Assembly: GCF_044755465.1 (NCBI RefSeq) | Contig: NZ_JBIVRB010000012.1 | Coordinates: 62,001-126,000 of the forward strand | Source of the DNA: Peterkaempfera sp044755465 | GTDB lineage: Bacteria; Actinomycetota; Actinomycetes; Streptomycetales; Streptomycetaceae | Reading direction: 5' to 3' | Length of the DNA: 64,000 nt | In this document: piece after piece, positions 8,462 through 17,831 of the stretch | How positions within the stretch are numbered: position 1 is the first letter of the stretch | Layout of the letters: every line of letters starts with the position of its first letter | Program-made: the position numbers and the translations under genes | The notes under the pieces: generated by a model | Databases searched by the model: none | Told to the model about the DNA's origin: nothing | Seen by the model: only the letters and a program-made list of their open reading frames with translations

Positions 8462-9358
8462 TTAGGTGAGGTCCTGCCGTCCATGAACGGCCTGAAACGT
8501 TTCCGCCGCGGTGAACGCGTTGGCGATCGGCGCGATGAGCGAGGCGAGGCGTAGGGCACCCGCGTTGCCGATCGGCGCCCACAGCACGGCGCAGTGCTCG
8601 TCTGTTTCCACCTCGATGCGCTCGCGTGCCGCACTGCCGGCGTCGGTGACCATGGCGTTGGAGTCGAGCCAGCCGCGCGCGACGAGACGTGCCGTCGCCG
8701 CGGCCCACTCCTCGTCGTCCCACTGGCGGGTCGCCCGCGCAACGGCTGTCGGGAGGCGGCCCGTTGCGGTGTGCAGCACGAGGCAGTCGCACGGCCCGAG
8801 GCCGTTGTCGGCGAGCACGACGAGATGGGCGTCGCCGCGCCACTCGCGCGCCACGGTGATCTGCTGCCACAGTGCGACGAGAGGATCGGGTGGGAGCGCG
8901 ACCGAGGTGTTGGCGGCGGCCAGCACCTTGCCGGCGTAGTCGGCACCGGCGACGACCGGGCCGATCAGCGCCTGTGCCTCGGCGAGCTGGTCGTCCGTGA
9001 GATGCACGTTGACACGCCGCATCGCCCGTCCGGCGGCCAGGAAGCGGGCGGCCTGCCAGCGCTCGGGCGGCGCGGCGTCCCACACGCCCGCCATAGCCCG
9101 AACTGCCCGCGGGCTGAAGTTGTAGAAGGCCGCGAGCGTGACCTGCCACGGAACCGCGCCCAGCGCGGCCGACCGGAAGGCCAGATACGCCGGCCCGCGG
9201 TCGGTCACGCCGAGCTCGGCCGCCTCCTGGGCGCTCTCGGGGGCGAGATAGATGAACAGGTGGGCGGCACTGATGGCGCGGCTGACGTCGCGGACGGCGT
9301 CCAGGTCCATCGGGCCGTCGCCGGGGCGGGCGGAGTCGGGAAGGTCTTCGAGGTGCAT
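8462..9358 (-). CDS. SCO6745-family (SalK-like) protein
   Basis: A 298-residue cytosolic protein. The N-terminal hallmark of the SCO6745/SalK family is clear: AHLFIYLAPESAQEAAELGV, then AYLAFRSAALGAVPWQVTLAAFYNFSPRAV. A second half contains a winged-helix-like segment (WAAATARLVARGWLDSNAMVTDAGSAARERIE), typical of these helix-turn-helix-containing proteins. Molecular function is not established in the family; some members sit in antibiotic clusters. The downstream flank is the IS5 element. Upstream lies a truncated PEBP gene on the same strand. Confidence 0.75.
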   Translation of the reverse strand: MHLEDLPDSARPGDGPMDLDAVRDVSRAISAAHLFIYLAPESAQEAAELGVTDRGPAYLAFRSAALGAVPWQVTLAAFYNFSPRAVRAMAGVWDAAPPERWQAARFLAAGRAMRRVNVHLTDDQLAEAQALIGPVVAGADYAGKVLAAANTSVALPPDPLVALWQQITVAREWRGDAHLVVLADNGLGPCDCLVLHTATGRLPTAVARATRQWDDEEWAAATARLVARGWLDSNAMVTDAGSAARERIEVETDEHCAVLWAPIGNAGALRLASLIAPIANAFTAAETFQAVHGRQDLT

Positions 9359-9392
9359 CGCGGTTGTTCCTCCGGTGAGTCGGGCGGCGCTG

Positions 9393-9640
9393 TCAGGCGG
9401 GTGTTTCGGCAGTGCTGATCAATACCGTGCGTCCGAGGGCGTGACCGGCCATGGTGAAGCCCTGGCCGGCCGGGGTGGCGTCGGCCGGGACGCCTATGGA
9501 GGTGATGTCGAGGGCGTGCACCGCGATGAAGCAACGGTGCGGGCCGTGTCCGGCTGGTGGGGCGGCGCCGATGTAGCGGGCTGCGCTGGCACCGATGGGC
9601 AGCTGATAGGCACCCTCGGGTAGTTCGGTGACGTGACGGG
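9393..9640 (-). pseudogene. YbhB/YbcL (PEBP) family protein, 3' fragment
   Basis: About 80 codons match the C-terminal half of bacterial PEBP-family proteins: VTELPEGAYQLP, AARYIGAAPPAGHGPHRCFIAVHALD, and GFTMAGHALGRTVLISTAETPA. The N-terminal half, including the phosphate-binding DPD motif, cannot be found upstream in any frame. The open frame continues to 10160 but that part is not PEBP-like. I conclude this is a truncated gene. Confidence 0.7.
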
Positions 9641-9815
9641 GATGTCGGCGACCGCCCGGTGCGCCGTACGGTGCGCCGTCCGGGCGCCGCTCCAGGACGG
9701 CCGCGGGGACATGTCCTTCCCGCCGGGCAGGCGGGAGGCGTGCTGCTCGGGCGGCGCGGAGGCGCCGAAACGGCGCCATCGCCGGTGGCTCCCGCCCGGC
9801 TGACCGACGATGCAG

Positions 9816-10248
9816 GCCAGGCCACCTGATCGCCGAGGCGGGCTTAGCCGTCGGTCTGCGGCCGGGCGTGGTGAACGTCGTCACCGCTGGCCGCGAGGCC
9901 TCCGAGTCGTTGGCACCCGATCCGCGCGTGGGCGAGATCAGCTTCTCTGGGTCGACTACGTCCGGGCACCGGGACTGCCCTGATCGCCGGCGAGCGGATC
10001 GCCCGCTGCACCTGGAACTCGGTGGAAGCCCGCTGCGGTCATCCTCGACGACGCAGACATCGAGACGGCAGCCGCGACCCGCCGGCGTGGTGAAGCGTAT
10101 GGCGGCCTTCCTGATCGCGGGCGTGCGCCTCGGTACACGGCGGCCCGCCGTCGACGCCAAGGTGTCCTCCCTCGACGTGGTCGAGGCGCACCGCCACTTC
10201 GAGAAGCGGCCGCACGCCGGGAAGGAGATCGGCGTGACGGTCTCCTGA
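9816..10248 (+). pseudogene. Fused remnants of aldehyde dehydrogenase and quinone oxidoreductase genes
   Basis: The first part reads as an aldehyde dehydrogenase fragment: EAGLAVGLRPGVVNVVTAGRE, RVGEISFSGSTTSG, then LELGGSPLR with frame slips; the catalytic Cys region is absent. From about 10090 the frame instead resembles the C-terminus of a zinc-type alcohol dehydrogenase/quinone reductase (SLDVVEAHRHFEKRPHAGK...IGVTVS). Two unrelated 3' and middle fragments joined this way indicate deletion between formerly separate genes. Confidence 0.55.
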
Positions 10249-10260
10249 TGCCGCGACGGC

Positions 10261-10953
10261 TCAGGACGTGGCGGATACCAGGCCGATCCGGTAGGCGAGG
10301 ACGACGACCTGGACGCGGTCGCGCAGGTCGAGTTTGGTCAGGATCCGCGACACATAGGTCTTCACCGTCTCGGGCGTGATGAACATCGCCGCAGCGATCT
10401 CCGCGTTCGACAGCCCCTCGGCGATCAATCGGAGCGCCTCCAGTTCGCGGCCGGTCAGCGCGCTCATGACTTCCTCCCTGGCCGGCCGGGAGACGTCCGC
10501 CGGGCGCAGTCGTTCGGCGAAATGGCCGATGAGGTGGCGGGTGACGGCCGGTGTCAGCAGTGCCTCGCCCCGGGCGACCGTCCGGATCCCGGCCACCAGC
10601 TCCGCAGGGGGCGAGTCCTTGAGGAGGAAGCCGCTCGCTCCGGCCCGGAACGCGTCGTAGACGTAGGCGTCGACGTTGAAGGTGGTCACGACCAGCACCT
10701 TCGGTGGTGCCACGACGCCGGGGCCGGCCAGTCGGCGGGTCGCCTCGATGCCGTCGAGCAGGGGCATCCGGATGTCCATCACGACCACGTCGGGGCGCAG
10801 TCGCCGCGCGGCTTCGACTGCGGCGTGCCCGTTCTCGGCCTCCCCGACCACTTCCAGGTCGGGCTGGGAGGAGAAGATGGTGACATAGCCGGTGCGCACC
10901 AATGCCTGGTCGTCGCAGACGAGTACGCGGATCGGCGGTGGTGCATCGCTCAC
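10261..10953 (-). CDS. NarL/LuxR-type response regulator
   Basis: A 230-residue two-domain regulator. The receiver domain (residues 1-125) has the acidic pocket VLVCDDQALVR, the phospho-acceptor Asp in DVVVMDIRMPLLDG and the conserved Lys in GFLLKDSPP. The C-terminal LuxR helix-turn-helix is LTGRELEALRLIAEGLSNAEIAAAMFITPETVKTYV. It starts at a GTG three bases after the stop of its partner kinase gene, so the two are translationally linked and almost certainly cognate. Target genes are unknown; the CPBP protease gene at the head of the operon is a likely output or co-function. Confidence 0.93.
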   Translation of the reverse strand: MSDAPPPIRVLVCDDQALVRTGYVTIFSSQPDLEVVGEAENGHAAVEAARRLRPDVVVMDIRMPLLDGIEATRRLAGPGVVAPPKVLVVTTFNVDAYVYDAFRAGASGFLLKDSPPAELVAGIRTVARGEALLTPAVTRHLIGHFAERLRPADVSRPAREEVMSALTGRELEALRLIAEGLSNAEIAAAMFITPETVKTYVSRILTKLDLRDRVQVVVLAYRIGLVSATS

Positions 10954-10956
10954 GGG

Positions 10957-12177
10957 TCACTCCTGCGCGGGCTGGGTGGGGATCAGGGCACGGACACGGA
11001 ACCCGCCGTACGGCCGGGGTCCTGCCACCAGTTCACCATCGAGCATCCGCACCCGTTCACGCAGCCCGGCCAGTCCTCGTCCGCCATCACGGTCCACCTT
11101 TCGGGCGGCGGATGCGGTCGCTGAGGAGGGTGCGGGTCCTTCGGTGGCCACCTCGATCTCGAGGTGGTCGTCGCCGTGCTGGACCAGGACCTGTGTCCGC
11201 TGCCCGGACGCGTGCTTCATCGCGTTGGTGAGCGCCTCCTGCACCACACGGTACGCGGCCAGTTCCACGTCCACGCTCTGCGCCCGCCACTCGCCGCGCT
11301 CGGTGAACTCGACAGGCTGGCCCGACATGCGGGCCTGCGCCACCAGGTCCCCCACCTTGCCCAGGGTGGGTGCCCGGTCCGCAGCGGCGGAGGCGGACTG
11401 ACCGGTCGCCTCCAGTACGCCGAGCAGGTAACGCAGCTCGGTGAGTGCCCGGCGACCGGTGTCGCTGACAGCTGTCAGATTGTCACCGGCGCGTTCCGGC
11501 GCGGACGTGAGCAGGAAGTGCGCCGCGTCGGCCTGGACCACCATGGCCGTCACATGGTGGGTCACCACGTCGTGCAGTTCGCGTGCGATGCGTGCGCGCT
11601 CGGCGGCCGCGGCCACCCCGGCGGCCAGCCGCCGCCGCTCGGCCTCCTCCGCCCGGCGCCTGCGTACGGCACCGCCCACCAGCCAGATCCCGGCCAGAAC
11701 CAGAAAGAACGCGAGGTAGTCCGGGATCCGCTGCGGTGAGCCGAGGCGGTGCAGGACGACCGCCAGCACGACGTAGCCCGCGCTCGCCGCGGCGGCGAGC
11801 GTGCGACGCAAGGAGGTCTGGTGGGCTCCGGCGGAGTACAGGGCCGCATAGAGTCCGACGCTCCCGAACGTCGCCGAACAGCCCAGGGCCTGATGCACCG
11901 CGAAGCAGCAGCCGACGAGGGCCAGGCAGACGGCGGGCCATCGGGTGCGTACCGCCAGCGGCAGCGTCTGCCCCAGGGTCAGCCCGAGGCTCACCAGGCT
12001 TGACCGGTGACCGGACAGGTCGCCGATCTGCGCCCCGACCTGCGAAAGGGTCGGTACGAAGGCCAGCATGGTGAGAGCCAACGCCACAACAGCGTCCCAG
12101 GTGCCTTGCTGCTGTCCCGCCAGCCAACCCGGCCTCCGCAGCAGCGGTGGTCTCCGGGACCACCTGCGCATCATCAC
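10957..12177 (-). CDS. Membrane histidine kinase (HisKA_3 type)
   Basis: A 406-residue sensor kinase. The N-terminal 150 residues form several hydrophobic segments (AVVALALTMLAFVPTL, LPLAVRTRWPAVCLALVGCCFAV, YVVLAVVLHRL, YLAFFLVLAGIWLVGGAV) with short loops, so the signal is probably sensed in or at the membrane. The dimerisation/phosphorylation helix ERARIARELHDVVTHHVTAMVVQ carries the reactive His. The ATPase domain has ALTNAMKHA (N box) and GGRGLAGLRERV (G box). It is the second gene of a CPBP-kinase-regulator operon on the minus strand, 51 bases after the protease gene. Confidence 0.92.
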   Translation of the reverse strand: MMMRRWSRRPPLLRRPGWLAGQQQGTWDAVVALALTMLAFVPTLSQVGAQIGDLSGHRSSLVSLGLTLGQTLPLAVRTRWPAVCLALVGCCFAVHQALGCSATFGSVGLYAALYSAGAHQTSLRRTLAAAASAGYVVLAVVLHRLGSPQRIPDYLAFFLVLAGIWLVGGAVRRRRAEEAERRRLAAGVAAAAERARIARELHDVVTHHVTAMVVQADAAHFLLTSAPERAGDNLTAVSDTGRRALTELRYLLGVLEATGQSASAAADRAPTLGKVGDLVAQARMSGQPVEFTERGEWRAQSVDVELAAYRVVQEALTNAMKHASGQRTQVLVQHGDDHLEIEVATEGPAPSSATASAARKVDRDGGRGLAGLRERVRMLDGELVAGPRPYGGFRVRALIPTQPAQE

Positions 12178-12228
12178 TTCCGTCTCCGTTCCGTTCCGGT
12201 CAGCCGGGGGCGGTCCCGCGTACAGAGC

Positions 12229-13128
12229 TCAGCGGGCGGCGCGCTGACGGGGCAGCAGACCGCCCCGCCGGTGGGCGAGGACGAACATCGGGACCACCAG
12301 CGCCGCACCGATGAGGACGGTAACGATCGATGCCTCCAGACTGAAAGTGCCGCCGGTCAGCAGGCTTGAACCGCTGGCGTGCATGGACAGCAGGCCCTTG
12401 GCGGTGTCGCCCGAGACCGGGATGCCGAGCAGCTGCTCGGTGGCGTTCCAGGTGAAGTGCAGACCTACGGCGAACCAGATGCTGCGCCGCCACAGGAACG
12501 CCGCTCCCAGCAGTGTGCCCGCCTCGATGGCGATCGCCAGTGTGCTCCACGCGGTGGCACCGGGGTTGGCCAGGTGCGCGGCGCCGAAGAACAGCGCGGT
12601 GATCCCGACAGCGGCACGGCTGCCGAACAGCCGTTCCAGGGCCTGCAAGGCCAGGCCGCGGAACATCAGCTCCTCGGTGACCGCCGCGCTCGCCGACACG
12701 GCGACCGCGGACGCCACGACGTGCCAGAAACCGTTTCCGCCCCAGGAGAACGAGTAGCCTCCGAGCGCCGTGACCAACAGGGCGGACACGAGGATGAAGC
12801 CCAGGCCGATCCCGCCGCCGAGCAAAGCTTCCCGCATGGCCCCGCGCCGGGCGATCTCCGGCACCGGCCGTCGCGCGACGAAGCGCATGACCGCCCAGTA
12901 GACAGCCACCGCAACGGCCGTTCCCAGCACCGGCACCGGTCCGGGGCCGGTCGTGGTCAGAGCCGAGACCGCGCCGACGCCGACGATTCCGATCAGCATC
13001 CAGCCGAGCGGAGAGCGGCAGATCCGGCCGATGCGGCCGACGTTCGGACCGGTGGCATCGCTCGGACCGGCGACGTCCGCAAGCCGGTCGTGGCCGGCCT
13101 CGTGGTGCGTGACGGATGACATGTCCAT
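12229..13128 (-). CDS. CPBP-family intramembrane metalloprotease
   Basis: A 299-residue polytopic membrane protein with the three CPBP (CaaX protease and bacteriocin-processing) motifs: TEELMFRGLALQ (EExxxR), FFGAAHLANPG (FxxxH) and GLHFTWNATEQLLG (HxxxN/D). Eight or so hydrophobic segments are visible. The first 30 residues are polar and precede the first segment at SPLGWMLIGIVGVGAV. Family members cleave prenylated or other membrane peptides or give self-immunity to bacteriocins; the substrate here is unknown. It is the first gene of the operon with the kinase and response regulator. Confidence 0.88.
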   Translation of the reverse strand: MDMSSVTHHEAGHDRLADVAGPSDATGPNVGRIGRICRSPLGWMLIGIVGVGAVSALTTTGPGPVPVLGTAVAVAVYWAVMRFVARRPVPEIARRGAMREALLGGGIGLGFILVSALLVTALGGYSFSWGGNGFWHVVASAVAVSASAAVTEELMFRGLALQALERLFGSRAAVGITALFFGAAHLANPGATAWSTLAIAIEAGTLLGAAFLWRRSIWFAVGLHFTWNATEQLLGIPVSGDTAKGLLSMHASGSSLLTGGTFSLEASIVTVLIGAALVVPMFVLAHRRGGLLPRQRAAR

Positions 13129-13568
13129 CGTGGCCTCCCCTTGGTAGTCGGCCGCCCAGGCGGCGGCCCGACTACCACGCTAGGAGCACCGCGGCATCCG
13201 CGATTCACCCGCGAGCGGACGGCGCCGGTAGCTCTCACGGGGGATGCGCTCGGCGGTGCGGTGCCCTCCTGGCGGGCCCTGCCGCCCGATGCGCATCGAC
13301 CGATGCAGCCCGACCCGCCTGGCGGGCGTTCCCTGACGTCCTGTGAGCCCTCGTACGCGACCAGCGCACCTGCACCACGGAGCCGCCCCAGCCCGGGGGT
13401 GGCCGGCCGCCCTCCGGAGCGGTCGAGGATCGCGACGGCTCGTACGCGGTCCGCCGGCGCGAGATTGGGCGGTTGGCAGGATGTGCGGCGGTCGGGGGCC
13501 AACTGGGGGCCACATGTCCTGCGCGCGCGTGCGTGGCATTGCCCTTGCCGATTACCTCATCCACGCTG
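13129..13568. other. 440-bp stretch without a recognisable gene
   Basis: Upstream of the CPBP gene and downstream of the integrase relic. Open frames here are short and have no family resemblance. The promoter of the CPBP-kinase-regulator operon should lie near 13130-13200, but I cannot point to defined -35/-10 boxes. Confidence 0.5.
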
Positions 13569-14283
13569 GTCAGGCCGCATGTCGGCACTCGTGGAGGGTG
13601 CCGCCGAGTCGTGCTCACTGGCCTATGTCCGGATGGGCGATCCGGTCTGGGTCCTCGGACAGACCCTGGTGCGGCCTATGCTCGTTGTAGAATCTCTCGA
13701 ACTGGCGCAGGGCGAGGAGGAGATGGCGCTGGTTCCAGATCACCGTGCGGTCCAGCAGTTCTCGCTTCCAGGTCTGCACCCACCGCTCCGTGATCGAGTT
13801 CATCCTCGGTATCCGGACGCCGCTGAGCGCGACCTCGATACACGCGTCCTTGAGCCCCTCGTCAAACAACTGCGGGAACTCCCCATCCCGGTCCCTGATC
13901 GGCTAGCGCGTAGCGCGCCCGGCAGCCGGCGTCTTTGAGGTCCATGACAGGATTCTTCGCGGCCTGGACCACCCAGGACGCTGTCGGGTGCGTGGCTGCC
14001 CCAGGATACGGATCCGTCGGTTCGCGTGCTCGATCACCGCGAACGCGTAGAGCCTCGCCCCGGACAGTGTGACGGCCTTGAAGAAGTCACAGGCCAGTAG
14101 GGCGTCGGCCTGGGAACGCAGGAAGTCCGCCCAGGTGGTCGAGGCCCGCTCGGGTGCCGGGTCGAGGCCGGCCTCCTTCAAGATTTCCCAGACCGGGGAT
14201 GCTGCCACCTCCCCGCCGAGCACGAGCAGCTCTCCAGGCAGGCGCCGATAGCCCCAGCTTGGATTTTCCCTGGCCAAGTCAGG
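13569..14283 (-). pseudogene. Integrase-core (rve) transposase, frameshifted and 5'-truncated
   Basis: Consecutive frames together spell a known actinomycete integrase: LARENPSWGYRRLPGELLVLG, TTWADFLRSQADALLACDFF, AFAVIEHANRRIRILG, then a frame change near 13900-13960, IEVALSGVRIPRMNSITERWVQTWKREL, IWNQRHLLLALRQFERFYNEHRPHQGL, a second slip, and the end RLGGTLHECRHAA. At least two frameshifts are needed and the N-terminal helix-turn-helix part is missing. The 5' break coincides with the truncated end of the IS110 relic. Confidence 0.82.
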
Positions 14284-15105
14284 ACTTCTGAAAGAGGGTG
14301 GGCCTCAAGCAGTTCCTCGATCCGCCCCGCCAGTGGATTCCGCTGGTCAAGCACGGCGGCAAGCGAGGCTGCGAGGCTTGGGACGATCGGTGCGGCCGCC
14401 GCGGTCCCCGGAACGGTGATGGTCTGCTCGTCCAGGGCGGCGAAGATCTCCTCGGCCACCCGCTCGGCCACCCTGGGTGCCTTCGGTCGCAGCTGCGTGA
14501 CCAGCCGCCGTCGGCCGACCTTGCGTATCTGGGCCGGAGATCCGAACCGTTCCAGCAGCGTCAGGACGGCCGGATGCTGCAACTGCGGGCCCAGCACTCG
14601 CTCCAGCGGGGGGTGGATCTGGGCGAGCGGCCGTGCAGCTGGTTCGCGACCTGGGTGGCTTCGCCGGCCAGGTCGTTGTCGAAGCCGACGATCATCTCCA
14701 GCTTGGCGATCGTCTCGTCCTTGCCGCCGATCGCCCGGAGTGTGTGCGGCATGGCGTGAGCCGCGTCCGCGATGAGGAACGCGTCCCTCGCGTCCGTCTT
14801 TGCCTCACCCGGATACAAGTCGGCGATCCGCCACACCGTCAGCCCCGGCAGATGGGCGACCGGGCAGCCCGTGTCCTTCGCGACCGCCAGCGGCAGGACT
14901 CAGATCGAGACCGGCTGATCGACCACGACCAGCACCGTTCCATGCTTGGCTTCAGCTTGGCGAACAGCTCACGGAGCTTGGGCTCGGTGGTGGACAGCCG
15001 CTTGTCGAACGCCTTCTTCCCCGCCGGGGTGATGGCGGTGGCGTGGTGTTCGCCCTTGCCGACGTCCAGGCCGAAGAAGACGTCGATGTCACCGGTGTCG
15101 ATCAC
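14284..15105 (-). pseudogene. IS110-family transposase, frameshifted and 3'-truncated
   Basis: The start reads IDTGDIDVFFGLDVGKGEHH, the RuvC-like first Asp region of IS110 (DEDD) transposases. After frame slips come RRIADLYPGEAKTDARDAFLIADAAHAMPHTLRAI, IVGFDNDLAGEATQVANQL and HPAVLTLLERFGSPAQIRK through EELLEAHPLSEVLTW. The C-terminal transposase_20 domain (about 150 residues with the PGIG and RGN motifs) is gone, replaced abruptly by integrase sequence. Frame changes lie near 14945, 14840 and 14645. Confidence 0.82.
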
Positions 15106-15372
15106 GTGCAGGCCCCTCCATCACCGCTTTCGTCCGGCCTTGCCAGGGCACCGAGCTGCAACATCCCACGTTACGGAGAGCTCTTCCGGCTCGGGTGAAG
15201 TAAGAGCCGTTGAGGAGCCCGGGGCCGACGCGGCGTTCCGCATCCGGCCGGGCGTCCCGCCCGCTAGCCTGGCGCTCCGCGTGCCGCAGGGCACACACGC
15301 GGGCGGCACGGTGCTGTCGCCGCGCGTGGGACGGCCAGGGGGTCTTGCATAGCGAAGCTGCACATACCCGCG

Positions 15373-16026
15373 GTGTACTGGAACGTCGAGGAGTCGGCGC
15401 GGCTGCTCCGGGCCTACTTCACCCAGCGGCGTGCCAGGGGCGATCTCGCCTACTCCGGCGCCCACTTCGAGCGGCTCGCCGACGGTGGTGACCGGCCGGA
15501 GGTTGCCAACCGGTTCGACGCCGACGACCTGGTCGCCGTCACCATGCTCAGCGTCTCGGCCGCCCCGCACGGCGCCATCGACCTGCTGACCGATCCCGAG
15601 GGTCACTGGCAGCGGCTGCTGTCGGCCATCCCCCGGGACGCCCGGCTGGAGGACTCGGCCAGTGACCGGCTGATCGCGCGGGGCGGCCCGGCCTTGGAGT
15701 TGTGGGAGCGGTTGGTCAACCCGGCCGGGACGTACCCGACGAGCCCGGACGGCATCGGACCCGTCGTCGCCGGCAAGCTCATGGCCCGCAAGCGACCGCA
15801 CCTGATCCCTGTCTACGACCGGCGCGTCAAGGCCCTGTTCCGGCGGCCCGCGGTCGACCACACCTTCTGGGCGTCGCTGGCCGATGCGCTGCGCGCCGAC
15901 GGTGGCGCCCTGCGCGAGCAGCTGGCGCTGCTGCGGGCCAAGGCCGGGACCGGTGAGGACATCGGCATCCTGCGTGTCTTGGACGTCATCGCCTGGATGC
16001 ACCAGGGAGAACTCGAACAGGCCTGA
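15373..16026 (+). CDS. DUF6308-family protein
   Basis: A 217-residue soluble protein that resembles the actinobacterial DUF6308 family by its features: an N-terminal YFTQRRARGDLAYSGAHFERL, a middle LWERLVNPAGTYP, the basic KLMARKRPHLIPVYDRRVKALF and the C-terminal ILRVLDVIAWMH. The family has no assigned biochemical role. I chose the GTG at 15373; no strong ribosome-binding site precedes it, so the start is uncertain. It stands alone, 184 bases before the DUF1152 gene on the same strand. Confidence 0.7.
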   Translation: MYWNVEESARLLRAYFTQRRARGDLAYSGAHFERLADGGDRPEVANRFDADDLVAVTMLSVSAAPHGAIDLLTDPEGHWQRLLSAIPRDARLEDSASDRLIARGGPALELWERLVNPAGTYPTSPDGIGPVVAGKLMARKRPHLIPVYDRRVKALFRRPAVDHTFWASLADALRADGGALREQLALLRAKAGTGEDIGILRVLDVIAWMHQGELEQA

Positions 16027-16210
16027 GCGGCGCAATCCCCTCGGAAGGCGGGGAGCCGGGCGCGCCGACCGCCCCCGAGGGCTCAGTCGTGAGTGCTGGT
16101 CAGCGTCAATGGTCGCAGCCGGCCCCACGGTCCAGCGCACCTGACCCCTGCCCGGCCGCCCACCGAAAATCGCCGGGCCTGCACCCCGTCGGGCCTGGCG
16201 CGGTCCGCCG

Positions 16211-17176
16211 GTGTACACCCTCCAGGAACCAGCCCTCTTCCAGCGACTCCGGCGCGCTGAGCGGATCCTGATCTCAGGCGCGGGGGGCGGCTTCGACGGG
16301 TACGCCGGACTGCCGCTGGCCCTCGCCCTGCGCAGCGCGGGCAAGCAAGTGCAACTGGCGAACCTGTCCTTCGACGACTTGTACGGCCTGGACCTGGACG
16401 TGTGGGTGAACCAGGACGTCGCCCTGATCCGCCCGGACACCCGAGCACACGGCGACTACTTTCCCGAACGCACCCTCGCCCGGTGGCTCGCCCTGCAAGG
16501 CATGGACCCGACCGTCTACGCGCTCTCCCCCACCGGGGTCCAGCCGCTGCGCGCCGCCTACCGGGCCCCCATCGCCCACCTCGGCGGCGTGGACGCGATC
16601 GTGCTGGTCGACGGCGGCACCGACATCCTCATGCGCGGCGACGAGTCGGGACCGGGTACCCCCGAGGAGGACATGGCCAGCCTCGCCGCCGTCAACGGAC
16701 TCACCGAGATCGATCAGCGACTGGTGGCCTGCCTGGGCTTCGGCATCGCTGCCTACCACGGCGTCAACCACGCCCAGATCCTGGAGAACCTCGCCGCGCT
16801 CGAACGCGACGGCGCGTACCTCGGTGCCTTCTCCCTCCCCCGCGACAGCCGCGAAAGCGCCCCCTACCTCGACGCCGTCGCCCATGCCCAGGCCGCGACG
16901 CCGAGCCGCCCCAGCATCGTCAACGGCTCCATTGCCGCCGCGCTGCGCGGCGACTTCGGCGACGTCCGATTCACCGACCGCACCAAGAACAGCGAACTGT
17001 TCATCAACCCGCTGATGACCCTGTACTTCAGTGCCGACGCCACTGGTCTCGCCCGGGGCAACCTCTACCTCGACCGCAGCGAACACACCGTCCTGACCCG
17101 CCAGATCAGCACGGTGATCGAAGACTTCCGCGACGAGCTCCCCCGCCACCGCCCGCCACGTCGGTACCCGCACTGA
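16211..17176 (+). CDS. DUF1152-family protein
   Basis: A 321-residue cytosolic protein. Near the N-terminus ILISGAGGGFDGYAGLPLALAL forms a glycine-rich Rossmann-like loop, followed by LANLSFDDLYGLD and later AIVLVDGGTDILMRGDE, the family's signature acidic block. The C-terminal half contains ACLGFGIAAYHGVNHAQILENLAALE. The family is widespread in bacteria and archaea; its catalytic activity is not known, though the glycine loop and Asp-rich motif suggest nucleotide or sugar-phosphate binding (inference). A GTG start is used. The only same-strand neighbour is the DUF6308 gene. Confidence 0.78.
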   Translation: MYTLQEPALFQRLRRAERILISGAGGGFDGYAGLPLALALRSAGKQVQLANLSFDDLYGLDLDVWVNQDVALIRPDTRAHGDYFPERTLARWLALQGMDPTVYALSPTGVQPLRAAYRAPIAHLGGVDAIVLVDGGTDILMRGDESGPGTPEEDMASLAAVNGLTEIDQRLVACLGFGIAAYHGVNHAQILENLAALERDGAYLGAFSLPRDSRESAPYLDAVAHAQAATPSRPSIVNGSIAAALRGDFGDVRFTDRTKNSELFINPLMTLYFSADATGLARGNLYLDRSEHTVLTRQISTVIEDFRDELPRHRPPRRYPH

Positions 17177-17426
17177 CGCCGCCAAGCGAACGGACGATCT
17201 CCCGGGTAGGGGCATCGGGCTGACAACGGCCGACACACGCTCAAGACTCCCGACGGGTCCTGAAACGGGCCGCGCGGCGACTCAGCGGCCAGCCCGGCAA
17301 TGCCCCACCCCGGTCGGTGCTCGAACCCAGGTGCCGACCCGAGGCGAACGGGCAGCCGCCACGCCACCGCGTCGAGCGGGCCGCTGCCGGTGTGCGGCCG
17401 ATCGGCCAGAAGTCACAGTGCAGGCC

Positions 17427-17611
17427 GTGACCGCGCCCATACGACGCCCGCTGGTCCTGTTGGATGTGGACGGGCTGCTCAACCCGGACGCCGCCAAGCC
17501 GGAGCGGTGACCGGCGGGCTACGGGCCGCGAAGGACGTCAAGCCGCTGCGGGTGCAGCTCAACCCCGGGCATGGGCCGCAGCTACAGGCGTTGCCGTTCG
17601 ACCCGGCCTAG
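17427..17611 (+). pseudogene. HAD-like hydrolase, short 5' remnant
   Basis: Starts RRPLVLLDVDGLLNPDAAKPER, the phosphatase motif I (DVDG) of a family common in Streptomyces, then stops (TGA at 17508-17510). The next bases in another frame read DVKPLRVQLNPGHGPQLQALPFD, which is the following block of the same family with intervening residues deleted. About two thirds of the gene is absent. Confidence 0.6.
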
Positions 17612-17735
17612 GGTGCGTATCGGTAGTGATCAGTCTGCCGGGTGTGCCTTCGTGGCGGGGCCCGATTTGGTAGATCACGTTCGAGGACCAGTCCCGTGTG
17701 GTGGCCTGGTCGGGCCCGGGTTATCACGGCCTGGG

Positions 17736-17769
17736 GCCCTCCACGGCCGTCGCGAGGGCCGTGGAGGGC
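17736..17769 (-). terminator. Terminator hairpin downstream of the lectin gene
   Basis: A perfect 13-bp GC-rich stem (17736-17748 with 17757-17769) and an 8-base loop, 60 bases past the stop of the lectin gene. It is also placed to stop transcription coming from the left. Confidence 0.6.
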
Positions 17770-17831
17770 GTTTCACCTCAGGGCGGCGAACGGCGCGGGA
17801 CGGGGCCGCCGCCGTCGGCGCCGCGCGGCGT

